Below, piece by piece: positions 8,840-18,368 of a DNA stretch of 35,501 nt; the first letter of the stretch is position 1; every line of letters begins with the position of its first letter. The stretch comes from Phytophthora sp. 'mugwort'. Taxonomy: Eukaryota; Oomycota; Peronosporomycetes; Peronosporales; Peronosporaceae. The translations under genes and the position numbers were made by a program. Location of the stretch: positions 1 through 35,501 of the forward strand of contig JAUCEF010000138.1 of NCBI GenBank assembly GCA_033558025.1, read 5' to 3'. The notes under the pieces were generated by a model that was not told the origin of the DNA, did not search any database, and saw nothing but the letters and a program-made list of their open reading frames with translations.

Positions 8840-8863
8840 TTTATTAAAAAATTAATAATTTTT

Positions 8864-9584
8864 ATGGTTAGTCCTTTAGAACAATTTGAAATTTTACCTA
8901 TTTTTCAAATACCTTTTGTATTTACTAATGCTTCTTTAATTTTAGTAATAGGTTTAGTTTATTTATATATATTTACATGTATAAAAACTAAATTTATTCC
9001 AACACGTTTTCAACAAATTTTTGAAATGATTTTTAATATTACAATTGAATTAACTTATTCTAGTATAGGAAAAGCTGGTAAATATTTTGTTTCATTAATT
9101 TTTGTTGTTTTTTTTTTTATTTTATTATGTAATTTAATAGGAATGATTCCATACAGTTTTACTATAACAAGTCATTTAATTATTACGTTTACTTTAGCAT
9201 TAACAATTTATTTAGGTTTTAATTTAATTGGAATTAAAAAACATAAATTTAATTTTTTAAATTTATTATTACCTAGTGGTGCAAGTATAGCATTAGTTCC
9301 CATCTTAGTACCTATTGAATTAGTTTCATACATTTTTCGTGTAATTAGTTTACCTGTACGATTATTTGCAAATATGATGGCTGGACATACTTTATTAAAA
9401 GTAATTGCAGGTTTTGCTTGGGCTATGTTAAATGTAAATAGTTTTATTTTTATGGCACATTTTATTCCATTAATAATTATTGTATTATTGGTTGGTTTAG
9501 AAATTGCTGTAGCTTTAATTCAGGCATATGTGGTTTACGATTTTAACGTGTATGTATATAAATGATGCTTTAAATTTACATTAA
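8864..9584 (+). CDS. atp6: ATP synthase Fo subunit a, arm A (one-base insertion near the 3' end)
   Basis: This is the Fo stator subunit that forms the proton half-channels. The N-terminal two thirds read normally from MVSPLEQFEILP, and the essential-arginine helix SLPVRLFANMMAGHTLLK is clear. After ALIQAY, an extra G near 9532 moves the frame and would end the protein at 9565. Arm B lacks that G and finishes with the typical VFTILTCMYINDALNLH, with its stop matching 9582-9584 here. The full frame is about 239 residues. The insertion is probably a consensus error, since arm B is broken elsewhere in the same gene. Confidence 0.93.
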
Positions 9585-9620
9585 TAAAATATACAAAAAT
9601 AAGATATAATATTTTATATT

Positions 9621-9694
9621 GGAAAAATAGCTCAGTTGGTTAGAGTGGTAGCTTGTCACGCTATAAGTCGCGGGTTCAAGTCCCGTTTTTTCCG
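9621..9694 (+). tRNA. trnD(gtc): tRNA-Asp (GTC), arm A
   Basis: Acceptor GGAAAAA pairs with TTTTTCC, and the discriminator is G. The anticodon stem GTAGC/GCTAT encloses TTGTCAC, giving GTC. The T arm is GCGGG/CCCGT. Confidence 0.95.
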
Positions 9695-9728
9695 TTTAAA
9701 TTTATTATATTTAAAAAAATTTATAAAT

Positions 9729-10081
9729 ATGTTATTAAATTATTCAAATATTTTTATATTCTTAATATTAAGTTTATTTTTATCAATTTTAATTTTCATT
9801 TTATCTTTTAGTTTAATTAAACAAAAAGATGATTTAGAAAAGTTAACAGCCTATGAATGTGGATTTAATCCTTATGATGATGCTAGAAAATTTTTGATGT
9901 AAAATTTTATTTAGTAGCTATCCTTTTTATTATTTTTGATTTAGAAGCTGTTTTTATTTTTCCTTGGGTTTTAACTTTAAGTTCAAATTTTTCATGGGGA
10001 TTTTGGACTATGATTGAATTTTTAGTTGAATTAGTTATAGGTTTTATTTATATTTGGTGTAGTGATGCTTTAGAATGGTAA
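9729..10081 (+). CDS. nad3: NADH dehydrogenase subunit 3, arm A (one-base deletion)
   Basis: This is a small membrane subunit of complex I that carries the conserved quinone-site loop. The signature [12 protein letters not shown] lies mid-protein. The run of A after it has four A here (about 9888-9891) but five in arm B, so this copy shifts frame and stops early at 9902. The downstream bases still encode the rest, ending with LEW and TAA at 10079-10081. The open frame extends upstream through trnD. The ATG at 9729 gives the normal length of 117 residues. Probable consensus error, not a pseudogene. Confidence 0.92.
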
Positions 10082-10269
10082 ATTATTTAAAAATATAAAA
10101 AAATTTATTGTTATTAAATTAAAAAAATTTTTATAAAATTATTTTAACTATATTAATTTTAATATAATTTTTTTTAATAAAATTATATTTTAATTTAAAA
10201 TTAGTTAAAGTATATAATAATATTATATATAATTTAAAATTTTTTATATAATTAAATATTCTAAAAAAG

Positions 10270-10283
10270 TTTATTCTTTAAGA
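10270..10283 (+). promoter_or_regulatory. TTTATTCTTTAAGA motif upstream of atp9, arm A
   Basis: This 14-base block, 37 bases before the atp9 ATG, recurs exactly 59 bases before nad5. A variant (TGTATCTTTTAAGA) lies 33 bases before nad6. All three precede genes with long leaders. The function is unknown; a transcript start, processing site or translational element is possible. Chance is not excluded in such AT-rich DNA. Confidence 0.3.
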
Positions 10284-10314
10284 TATTTTAAATAAAAAAA
10301 AATAATAATAATAA

Positions 10315-10548
<234 letters not shown>

Positions 10549-10565
10549 TTAAAATTAAATCCTGA

Positions 10566-10599
10566 AAAATATGATAAAAATTAATTTTTATCGTATTTT
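10566..10599 (+). terminator. Hairpin downstream of atp9, arm A
   Basis: A 34-base near-perfect inverted repeat (17 pairs, one G:T, centred between 10582 and 10583) lies 18 bases after the atp9 stop. It is a likely 3'-end or processing structure for the atp9 transcript, because the next gene starts 113 bases further on. Confidence 0.4.
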
Positions 10600-10670
10600 A
10601 TGTTATATATATACTAATACTGGTTATCAGTATTTATTTTAGAAAAAAAATTATTTATTTTTTTAATATA

Positions 10671-10696
10671 TAAATATTTATAATTATAAATATTTA
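10671..10696. repeat. 26-base perfect palindrome before nad9, arm A
   Basis: The block is fully self-complementary, centred in ATAATTAT, and ends 16 bases before the nad9 ATG. It could form a hairpin in the nad9 leader. Low-complexity AT sequence makes chance palindromes more likely, so its role is open. Confidence 0.4.
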
Positions 10697-10712
10697 TAAT
10701 TATTTTTTATTT

Positions 10713-11279
10713 ATGAAAGTATTAAAAAAATTTAGTCAATATTTATTACAGATTTTACCAATAATAAATTATACTTTATATAAAAATGAATTATGTATAA
10801 ATATTTCTACAAAAAATTTAATTCCTATTTTATTTTTTTTAAAAAATCATACAAATACTCAATTTAAAGTATTATCAGAAATTTGTGTTATAGATTATAT
10901 TAATAAAAAAAAACGTTTTGAAATAATTTATAATTTATTAAGTATTCGTTTTAATAGTCGTTTAAAAATTAAAATAATAATTAATGAATTACAACCGGTA
11001 GATTCAATTATAAAAATATATCAATCAGCCAATTGGTGTGAAAGAGAAGTTTGGGATATGTTTGGTATTTTTTTTTTATACCATCCCGATTTAAGACGGA
11101 TTTTAACAGATTATGGTTTTGAAGGACATCCTTTACGTAAAGATTTCCCTTTAAGTGGTTTTTTAGAAATTTTTTATAATGAATTAAAAAAACGTGTTGT
11201 TTATGAACCCATTAATTTATCACAACAATACCGATTATTTGAATTTAATAATCCTTGGAATAATAAAATAAATATGTAA
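10713..11279 (+). CDS. nad9: NADH dehydrogenase subunit 9 (30 kDa), arm A
   Basis: This is a matrix-arm subunit of complex I next to Nad7, 188 residues, the normal length. The diagnostic segment starts at WCEREVWDMFGIFF (about residue 109) and continues with HPDLRRILTDYGFEGHPLRK and DFPLSG. The ATG at 10713 is the first in frame after the leader palindrome and gives MKVLKKFSQYLLQ. cob follows 47 bases later. The protein is identical in the two arms. Confidence 0.97.
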   Translation: MKVLKKFSQYLLQILPIINYTLYKNELCINISTKNLIPILFFLKNHTNTQFKVLSEICVIDYINKKKRFEIIYNLLSIRFNSRLKIKIIINELQPVDSIIKIYQSANWCEREVWDMFGIFFLYHPDLRRILTDYGFEGHPLRKDFPLSGFLEIFYNELKKRVVYEPINLSQQYRLFEFNNPWNNKINM

Positions 11280-11326
11280 TATTTTATTAATTATTTTTGC
11301 TTTTAGGTAATTTTTCATTTCATATT

Positions 11327-12502
11327 ATGAGATGGAATAAAAAATCATTATTTGCGATTCTTAATAATCATTTAATAGATTATCCTACACCTATTAATTT
11401 AAATTATTTTTTTGGATTCGGTTCGTTAGCTGGTATTATGTTAGTAATACAAATTTTAACAGGTATTTTTTTAGCAATGCATTATACTCCACATATTGAT
11501 TTAGCTTTTAATAGTGTTGAACATATTATGAGAGATGTAAATAATGGTTGGTTAATTAGATATACACATGCAAATGGAGCATCTTTTTTTTTTATTGTTG
11601 TATATATTCATATTTTTCGTGGTTTATATTATGGTTCTTATATCACACCAAGAGAAGCTATATGGTCTTCTGGTGTAATTATTTTTATTTTAATGATGGC
11701 TACAGCTTTTATGGGTTATGTTTTACCTTGGGGACAAATGAGTTTTTGGGGTGCAACTGTTATTACTAATTTATTTTCTGCAATACCCTTAATAGGAAAA
11801 GATATTGTTGATTGGCTTTGGGGCGGATTTGCTGTTGATAATCCAACATTAAATCGTTTTTTTAGTTTACATTTTACATTACCTTTTATAATTGTGGGTG
11901 CCGTATTGATACATTTAATTTTATTACATGAAGTTGGTTCAAATAATCCTTTAGGTATTACATTAAAAAATGAAAATATACCTTTTTATCCATATTTTTA
12001 TACTAAAGATTTATTTGGATTAATGATCTTATTTTTGATTTTCTTTATTTTTATTTTTTTTTATCCTAATACATTAGGTCATCCCGATAATTATATTGAA
12101 GCAAATCCAATGAAAACACCTTTACATATCGTACCAGAATGGTATTTTTTACCGTTTTATGCAATTTTAAGATCTATTCCTAATAAAATTGGCGGTGTTA
12201 TAGCTATGTTTGGTTCATTACTTATTTTATTAACAATACCTTTTACAAATTCATCTGAAATTAGAAGTACAGCTTTTAGACCTATATTTAAAATTTGTTA
12301 TTGGTTATTAGTTATAGCTTTTTTATTATTAGGTTGGGTTGGACAATGTCCAGTTGAATATCCTTATACTGAAATTGGTATTATAAGTATGATTTATTAT
12401 TTTTTTTTTTTTATAATAATTATACCATTTTTAGGTAAATTAGAAACTTATTTAGTACGTTATAATATTAATAAAAAATCTTTAATAAATAAAAATAAAT
12501 AA
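11327..12502 (+). CDS. cob: Apocytochrome b, arm A
   Basis: This is the central membrane subunit of complex III, binding two b hemes and both quinone sites. It has 391 residues and eight helices. Heme-binding His regions are visible in helix 2 (around AMHYTPHI and [12 protein letters not shown]) and helix 4 (around [10 protein letters not shown] and [15 protein letters not shown]). The Qo motif [10 protein letters not shown] is present. The ATG at 11327 ([10 protein letters not shown]) matches the family start; the open frame upstream has no ATG. The C-terminus is Asn/Lys-rich and slightly long. The stop at 12500-12502 lies inside the open frame of nad11, which is shifted by one base. Confidence 0.97.
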   Translation: MRWNKKSLFAILNNHLIDYPTPINLNYFFGFGSLAGIMLVIQILTGIFLAMHYTPHIDLAFNSVEHIMRDVNNGWLIRYTHANGASFFFIVVYIHIFRGLYYGSYITPREAIWSSGVIIFILMMATAFMGYVLPWGQMSFWGATVITNLFSAIPLIGKDIVDWLWGGFAVDNPTLNRFFSLHFTLPFIIVGAVLIHLILLHEVGSNNPLGITLKNENIPFYPYFYTKDLFGLMILFLIFFIFIFFYPNTLGHPDNYIEANPMKTPLHIVPEWYFLPFYAILRSIPNKIGGVIAMFGSLLILLTIPFTNSSEIRSTAFRPIFKICYWLLVIAFLLLGWVGQCPVEYPYTEIGIISMIYYFFFFIIIIPFLGKLETYLVRYNINKKSLINKNK

Positions 12503-14081
12503 TTTAAATTGTATTCATTGTACACGTTGTGTACGTTTTGCTAATGAAATTTGTGGAATTGACGGTTTAGGTACAACAGGTCGTGGTAATAAAACTGAAA
12601 TTAATTTTTATTCTTCAAATATTTTTAAATCCGAATTTTCTGGTAATTTAGTAGATTTATGTCCTGTTGGTGCATTAACTTCTAAACCCTATACTTTTAA
12701 AGCACGTTCTTGGGAATTAAAAAAAAAAGAGGGTATTGCTATTTTAGATAGTATTGGTTCAAATATTAAAATTGATATTTTTAATAATGAAATTATACGT
12801 ATTTTACCTAAAACTAATTTTAATATTAATAAAGAATGGATATCAGATAAAACAAGATATTTTTTTGATAGTTTAAAATATCAACGATTAAAATATCCAT
12901 TATTAAAAGATAATCAAAACAATTTTCATAGGATTTCTTGGTTAGATGCTCTAAATATTATTAATAAAAAATTGATAATTACAGATAGTTTTAATGCTAA
13001 AAGTATTATTGGTGATTTAACTGATTTAGAATCTCTTTTTTTATTAAAAAAAAATTTAAATAAATTAGGAATTTCAAATGTAAATTATGAACAATTTTTA
13101 AAAAATCGACAAATTAAGATAAATTCTGATTTAGCTTCAAATTTTTTATTTAATAATACTTTAAAATCTATTGAAGAATCTGATGTTTGTTTAATAATTG
13201 GTAGTGATATTCGTCAAGAAGGTTCTATTTTAAATATTCATTTAATTAATCGTTTAAAAAAAGGAAATTTTAAAATAGCATATATCGGTAATAAAATTAA
13301 TTTTACTTATCCAGTAAAACATTTAGGATTAACTTTTAAAACTTTAATAAATATTATTTTAGGAAAACATGTATTTTGTAAACAATTAAAAAAAGCAAAA
13401 AAACCTTTAATTATTATAGGTAGTAATATTTTAAATCAAAAAAATGGTTTTTTTTTATTATCAAAATTAAAAAATTTATCATTTATTAACCATAATATTA
13501 ATTTCTTTAATTTTCAAACTTCTTTAATTAATTTTTTTGAAATTACTTTTCCAAAATCATTAAATATGTTAAATAATTCAAAATTATATTATTTATTTAA
13601 TACAAATTTACAAAATAAATTAAAAATAACTAAAAATAGTTTTGTTATTTATCAAGGACATCATTTTACTAAAGATGCTCAAAATTCAAATCTAATTTTA
13701 CCTGGATTAACTTTTTTAGAAAAAAATGGAATGTATATTAATTTAGAAGGTTTTATTCAAAAAAATGAACAAATTTTAAATGTAAATATAGAACAACGTA
13801 AAGATTCTATAATTTATAGAAATCTTTATAAATTTTTATTAAATAAAAATCAATCTAAATCAGAAGCTTTTTTAAAAATTAAAGATATTTTACCTTATTT
13901 ATTAAAAAAAAAAATAAAAATTATTTATAATTTTAGTTTTAATAAAAAATTTTTAAAAATTAATATTAATTTTTTAGATTCATTAATTAAAAATAATTAT
14001 TATACAAATATATTAGAACAATATTCAAAAATATTGATTAATTCTAATAAAATTTTCAAAAATCAATCAAAATTATTATGA
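12489..14081 (+). CDS. nad11: NADH dehydrogenase subunit 11 (75 kDa) lacking the N-terminal FeS region, arm A
   Basis: This is the large matrix-arm subunit of complex I. The open frame begins after a stop at 12486-12488 and immediately shows [16 protein letters not shown] (12510 on) and [15 protein letters not shown], the four-cysteine [4Fe-4S] N4 site. The preceding [2Fe-2S] and His-Cys3 sites, normally in the first 130 or so residues, are absent. A reduced molybdopterin-like domain follows. No ATG exists near the start (the first in frame is about 13567). ATA at 12489 or 12495 would overlap cob; the start given is the open-frame limit. It ends with TGA, overlapping the nad1 ATG as ATGA. Arm A is uninterrupted. 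Confidence 0.88.
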   Translation: MKINNLNCIHCTRCVRFANEICGIDGLGTTGRGNKTEINFYSSNIFKSEFSGNLVDLCPVGALTSKPYTFKARSWELKKKEGIAILDSIGSNIKIDIFNNEIIRILPKTNFNINKEWISDKTRYFFDSLKYQRLKYPLLKDNQNNFHRISWLDALNIINKKLIITDSFNAKSIIGDLTDLESLFLLKKNLNKLGISNVNYEQFLKNRQIKINSDLASNFLFNNTLKSIEESDVCLIIGSDIRQEGSILNIHLINRLKKGNFKIAYIGNKINFTYPVKHLGLTFKTLINIILGKHVFCKQLKKAKKPLIIIGSNILNQKNGFFLLSKLKNLSFINHNINFFNFQTSLINFFEITFPKSLNMLNNSKLYYLFNTNLQNKLKITKNSFVIYQGHHFTKDAQNSNLILPGLTFLEKNGMYINLEGFIQKNEQILNVNIEQRKDSIIYRNLYKFLLNKNQSKSEAFLKIKDILPYLLKKKIKIIYNFSFNKKFLKININFLDSLIKNNYYTNILEQYSKILINSNKIFKNQSKLL

Positions 14082-15058
14082 TATACACAATTTTAAAATT
14101 TTTAATTTTCATATTACCTTTATTAATTGCTGTGGCTTATTTTACTTTAGTTGAACGTAAAATATTAGCTTCTATTCAAAGAAGAAGAGGACCTAATGTT
14201 GTAGGTACTTTTGGATTATTACAACCATTAGCTGATGGTCTTAAATTATTCGTAAAAGAAACAATTTTACCAAGTAATGCTGATGTAATTTTATTTATAT
14301 TTGCACCTATTTTAGCTTTTTTTTTAAGTCTATTAAGTTGGACAATAATACCTTTAGGTTTTGGTATGTTTTTTACTGAATTAAATATTGGTATTTTATA
14401 TTTAATAGCAATTTCATCTTTAGGTGTATACGGTGTTATTATAGGTGGTTGGTCAAGTAATTCTAAATATTCGTTTTTAGGGGCTTTAAGATCAACAGCA
14501 CAAATGATTTCATATGAATTAACTATTGGGTTTTCAATTCTTTCAGTAATTGTTTGTGCAAAATCTTTAAATTTAATTTCTATTATTTGGGCACAAAAAA
14601 CGGTATGGTATTGTTTTCCTCTTTTTCCTATTTTTATAATTTTTTTTATATCTTGTTTAGCAGAAACAAATCGACATCCCTTTGATTTACCTGAAGCTGA
14701 AGCTGAATTAGTTTCAGGTTATAATGTAGAATATTCTGCAATGGGTTTTGCATTATTTTTTTTAGGTGAATATGCTAATATGTTATTAATGAGTAGTTTA
14801 ACTACGATTTTATTTTTAGGTGGTTGGTTAGCACCTTTCCCTTTTAGTATAAATTGTATTAATTTTTTACCCGGATCTTTTTGGTTTAGTATTAAAATTT
14901 GTTTTTTTGTTGTTTTATTTGTAGTTGCTCGAGCTATTTTACCTCGATATCGTTATGACCAATTAATGCGTTTAGGTTGGAAAGTATTTCTACCTTTTTC
15001 ATTATCCTGGTTTTTATATACTGCAAGTATTTTAATAAGTTTTAATTGGTTAATTTAA
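14078..15058 (+). CDS. nad1: NADH dehydrogenase subunit 1, arm A (intact copy)
   Basis: This is the membrane subunit of complex I that forms the quinone tunnel with Nad7 and PSST. It has 326 residues and about eight helices. Conserved blocks are [19 protein letters not shown] (about 25-43), [29 protein letters not shown] and [15 protein letters not shown] near the C-terminus. The ATG overlaps the nad11 stop by four bases (ATGA), implying a shared transcript. nad4L follows after two bases. Arm B has a frameshift near residue 100 and a compensated pair of indels near residue 282. Confidence 0.97.
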   Translation: MIYTILKFLIFILPLLIAVAYFTLVERKILASIQRRRGPNVVGTFGLLQPLADGLKLFVKETILPSNADVILFIFAPILAFFLSLLSWTIIPLGFGMFFTELNIGILYLIAISSLGVYGVIIGGWSSNSKYSFLGALRSTAQMISYELTIGFSILSVIVCAKSLNLISIIWAQKTVWYCFPLFPIFIIFFISCLAETNRHPFDLPEAEAELVSGYNVEYSAMGFALFFLGEYANMLLMSSLTTILFLGGWLAPFPFSINCINFLPGSFWFSIKICFFVVLFVVARAILPRYRYDQLMRLGWKVFLPFSLSWFLYTASILISFNWLI

Positions 15059-15060
15059 TT

Positions 15061-15363
15061 ATGAATATTTTAAATCATTTTATTTTTACTTTTTTTTTAT
15101 TCTGTCTTGGATTATTTGGTATAATTTTAAATAGACAGAATATTATTATTATTTTAATGTCTATTGAATTATTATTATTATCAATTAATTTAAATTTTAT
15201 TTATTTTGCAGTTTTAATTGATGATATAATAGGACAAGTTTTTTCTTTATTAATTTTAACAGTAGCTGCAGCAGAATCAGCTATTGGATTAGCTATTATG
15301 ATTATTTTCTTTAAATTATATGGAGATATTTCAATTTATAAAATAAATTTATTATCATTATAA
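15061..15363 (+). CDS. nad4L: NADH dehydrogenase subunit 4L, arm A (intact copy)
   Basis: This is a small complex I membrane subunit, 100 residues and three helices. The helix-2 segment [19 protein letters not shown] has the conserved Glu, and [16 protein letters not shown] in helix 3 is diagnostic. The frame is open five codons upstream into nad1. The ATG at 15061 gives the family start MNILNHFIF with a two-base gap. It is the last gene before the palindrome axis, and its last 40 or so bases are the source of the repeats there. Confidence 0.97.
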   Translation: MNILNHFIFTFFLFCLGLFGIILNRQNIIIILMSIELLLLSINLNFIYFAVLIDDIIGQVFSLLILTVAAAESAIGLAIMIIFFKLYGDISIYKINLLSL

Positions 15364-15499
15364 TAAATTTATTTTATAAATTGAAATATCTCCATATAAT
15401 TTAAAGAAAATAAATTTATTATAATGATAATAAATTTATTTATAATAAATTTATTTTATAAATTGAATATCTCCATATAATTTAAAGAAAATAAATTTA
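15364..15499. repeat. Palindrome axis with tandem copies of the nad4L 3' end
   Basis: Between the two nad4L stop codons lie 136 bases. They contain two extra antisense copies of the nad4L 3' end, recognisable by a block (GAAATATCTCC) at 15383 and again, with one A missing, at 15465. The true arm-B gene carries the same block at 15531. Spacings are 82 and 66 bases, the longer one holding an additional AT-rich segment of about 16 bases. No gene or single-copy spacer is present. It may be a replication or telomere-type structure, or an artefact of assembling fold-back reads. Confidence 0.85.
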
Positions 15500-15801
15500 T
15501 TATAATGATAATAAATTTATTTTATAAATTGAAATATCTCCATATAATTTAAGAAAATAATCATAATAGCTAATCCAATAGCTGATTCTGCTGCAGCTAC
15601 TGTTAAAATTAATAAAGAAAAAACTTGTCCTATTATATCATCAATTAAAACTGCAAAATAAATAAAATTTAAATTAATTGATAATAATAATAATTCAATA
15701 GACATTAAAATAATAATAATATTCTGTCTATTTAAAATTATACCAAATAATCCAAGACAGAATAAAAAAAAAGTAAAAATAAAATGATTTAAAATATTCA
15801 T
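15500..15801 (-). CDS. nad4L: NADH dehydrogenase subunit 4L, arm B (one-base deletion)
   Basis: This is the same gene as in arm A, and identical up to the IGLAIMIIF segment. One T is missing from the TTTAAA run after it (near 15550), so the frame changes for the last dozen or so codons and the shifted reading ends before the position of the normal stop. The normal stop is still present in the correct place at 15500-15502. The gene runs toward the axis, where the extra copies of its 3' end begin immediately. A consensus error is the simplest explanation. Confidence 0.93.
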
Positions 15802-15803
15802 AA

Positions 15804-16783
15804 TTAAATTAACCAATTAAAACTTATTAAAATACTTGCAGTATATAAAAACCAGGATAATGAAAAAGGTAGAAATACTTTCCAACCTAAACGCATTAAT
15901 TGGTCATAACGATATCGAGGTAAAATAGCTCGAGCAACTACAAATAAACAACAAAAAAAACAAATTTTAATACTAAACCAAAAAGATCCGGGTAAAAAAT
16001 TAATACAATTTATACTAAAAGGGAAAGGTGCTAACCAACCACCTAAAAATAAAATCGTAGTTAAACTACTCATTAATAACATATTAGCATATTCACCTAA
16101 AAAAAATAATGCAAAACCCATTGCAGAATATTCTACATTATAACCTGAAACTAATTCAGCTTCAGCTTCAGGTAAATCAAAGGGATGTCGATTTGTTTCT
16201 GCTAAACAAGATATAAAAAAAATTATAAAAATAGGAAAAAGAGGAAAACAATACCATACCGTTTTTTGTGCCCAAATAATAGAAATTAAATTTAAAGATT
16301 TTGCACAAACAATTACTGAAAGAATTGAAAACCCAATAGTTAATTCATATGAAATCATTTGTGCTGTTGATCTTAAAGCCCCTAAAAACGAATATTTAGA
16401 ATTACTTGACCAACCACCTATAATAACACCGTATACACCTAAAGATGAAATTGCTATTAAATATAAAATACCAATATTTAATCAGTAAAAAACATACCAA
16501 AACCTAAAGGTATTATTGTCCAACTTAATAGACTTAAAAAAAAAGCTAAAATAGGTGCAAATATAAATAAAATTACATCAGCATTACTTGGTAAAATTGT
16601 TTCTTTTACGAATAATTTAAGACCATCAGCTAATGGTTGTAATAATCCAAAAGTACCTACAACATTAGGTCCTCTTCTTCTTTGAATAGAAGCTAATATT
16701 TTACGTTCAACTAAAGTAAAATAAGCCACAGCAATTAATAAAGGTAATATGAAAATTAAAAATTTTAAAATTGTGTATATCAT
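15804..16783 (-). CDS. nad1: NADH dehydrogenase subunit 1, arm B (frameshifted)
   Basis: This mirrors arm A. One A is missing near 16484 (ACTGATTAAAT here, ACTGAATTAAAT in arm A), which ends the first part after about 100 residues. The rest stays readable from MISYELTIG. Near 15950 an extra T and a missing T about ten bases apart cancel out, so this copy reads FFCCLFVV where arm A reads FFVVLFVV. Three indels in 980 bases with no substitutions point to sequence error rather than decay. The ATG still overlaps the nad11 TGA. Confidence 0.93.
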
Positions 16784-18368
16784 AATAATTTTGATTGATT
16801 TTTGAAAATTTTATTAGAATTAATCAATATTTTTGAATATTGTTCTAATATATTTGTATAATAATTATTTTTAATTAATGAATCTAAAAAATTAATATTA
16901 ATTTTTAAAAATTTTTTATTAAAACTAAAATTATAAATAATTTTTATTTTTTTTTTTAATAAATAAGGTAAAATATCTTTAATTTTAAAAAAGCTTCTGA
17001 TTTAGATTGATTTTTATTTAATAAAAATTTATAAAGATTTCTATAAATTATAGAATCTTTACGTTGTTCTATATTTACATTTAAAATTTGTTCATTTTTT
17101 TGAATAAAACCTTCTAAATTAATATACATTCCATTTTTTTCTAAAAAAGTTAATCCAGGTAAAATTAGATTTGAATTTTGAGCATCTTTAGTAAAATGAT
17201 GTCCTTGATAAATAACAAAACTATTTTTAGTTATTTTTAATTTATTTTGTAAATTTGTATTAAATAAATAATATAATTTTGAATTATTTAACATATTTAA
17301 TGATTTTGGAAAAGTAATTTCAAAAAATTAATTAAAGAAGTTTGAAAATTAAAGAAATTAATATTATGGTTAATAAATGATAAATTTTTTAATTTTGATA
17401 ATAAAAAAAAACCATTTTTTTGATTTAAAATATTACTACCTATAATAATTAAAGGTTTTTTTGCTTTTTTTAATTGTTTACAAAATACATGTTTTCCTAA
17501 AATAATATTTATTAAAGTTTTAAAAGTTAATCCTAAATGTTTTACTGGATAAGTAAAATTAATTTTATTACCGATATATGCTATTTAAAATTTCCTTTTT
17601 TTAAACGATTAATTAAATGAATATTTAAAATAGAACCTTCTTGACGAATATCACTACCAATTATTAAACAAACATCAGATTCTTCAATAGATTTTAAAGT
17701 ATTATTAAATAAAAAATTTGAAGCTAAATCAGAATTTATCTTAATTTGTCGATTTTTTAAAAATTGTTCATAATTTACATTTGAAATTCCTAATTTATTT
17801 AAATTTTTTTTTAATAAAAAAGAGATTCTAAATCAGTTAAATCACCAATAATACTTTTAGCATTAAAACTATCTGTAATTATCAATTTTTTATTAATAAT
17901 ATTTAGAGCATCTAACCAAGAAATCCTATGAAAATTGTTTTGATTATCTTTTAATAATGGATATTTTAATCGTTGATATTTTAAACTATCAAAAAAATAT
18001 CTTGTTTTATCTGATATCCATTCTTTATTAATATTAAAATTAGTTTTAGGTAAAATACGTATAATTTCATTATTAAAAATATCAATTTTAATATTTGAAC
18101 CAATACTATCTAAAATAGCAATACCCTCTTTTTTTTTTAATTCCCAAGAACGTGCTTTAAAAGTATAGGGTTTAGAAGTTAATGCACCAACAGGACATAA
18201 ATCTACTAAATTACCAGAAAATTCGGATTTAAAAATATTTGAAGAATAAAAATTAATTTCAGTTTTATTACCACGACCTGTTGTACCTAAACCGTCAATT
18301 CCACAAATTTCATTAGCAAAACGTACACAACGTGTACAATGAATACAATTTAAATTATTTATTTTTAT
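16780..18368 (-). CDS. nad11: NADH dehydrogenase subunit 11 fragment, arm B (four one-base deletions)
   Basis: This is the mirror of the arm A gene and shares the absence of the N-terminal FeS region and of any nearby ATG. Relative to arm A it lacks one base at each of four homopolymers, near 16985, 17325, 17583 and 17820. The coordinate sum of paired features rises by exactly four across the gene. The N4 cysteine segment close to cob is unchanged. The frame is therefore broken in this copy only, most likely by under-called homopolymers. Confidence 0.85.

Noticed and set aside
11297..11326. cob start at a TTG upstream
   Set aside because: The ATG at 11327 yields MRWNKK, the expected start; no reason to prefer TTG.
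12972..14081. nad11 starting at a TTG at 12972
   Set aside because: The same frame carries the clearly conserved N4 cysteine segment upstream of that position, so the gene begins near 12489-12510.
14078..15058. TGA read as tryptophan
   Set aside because: All genes read through under the standard code, and conserved tryptophans are TGG.
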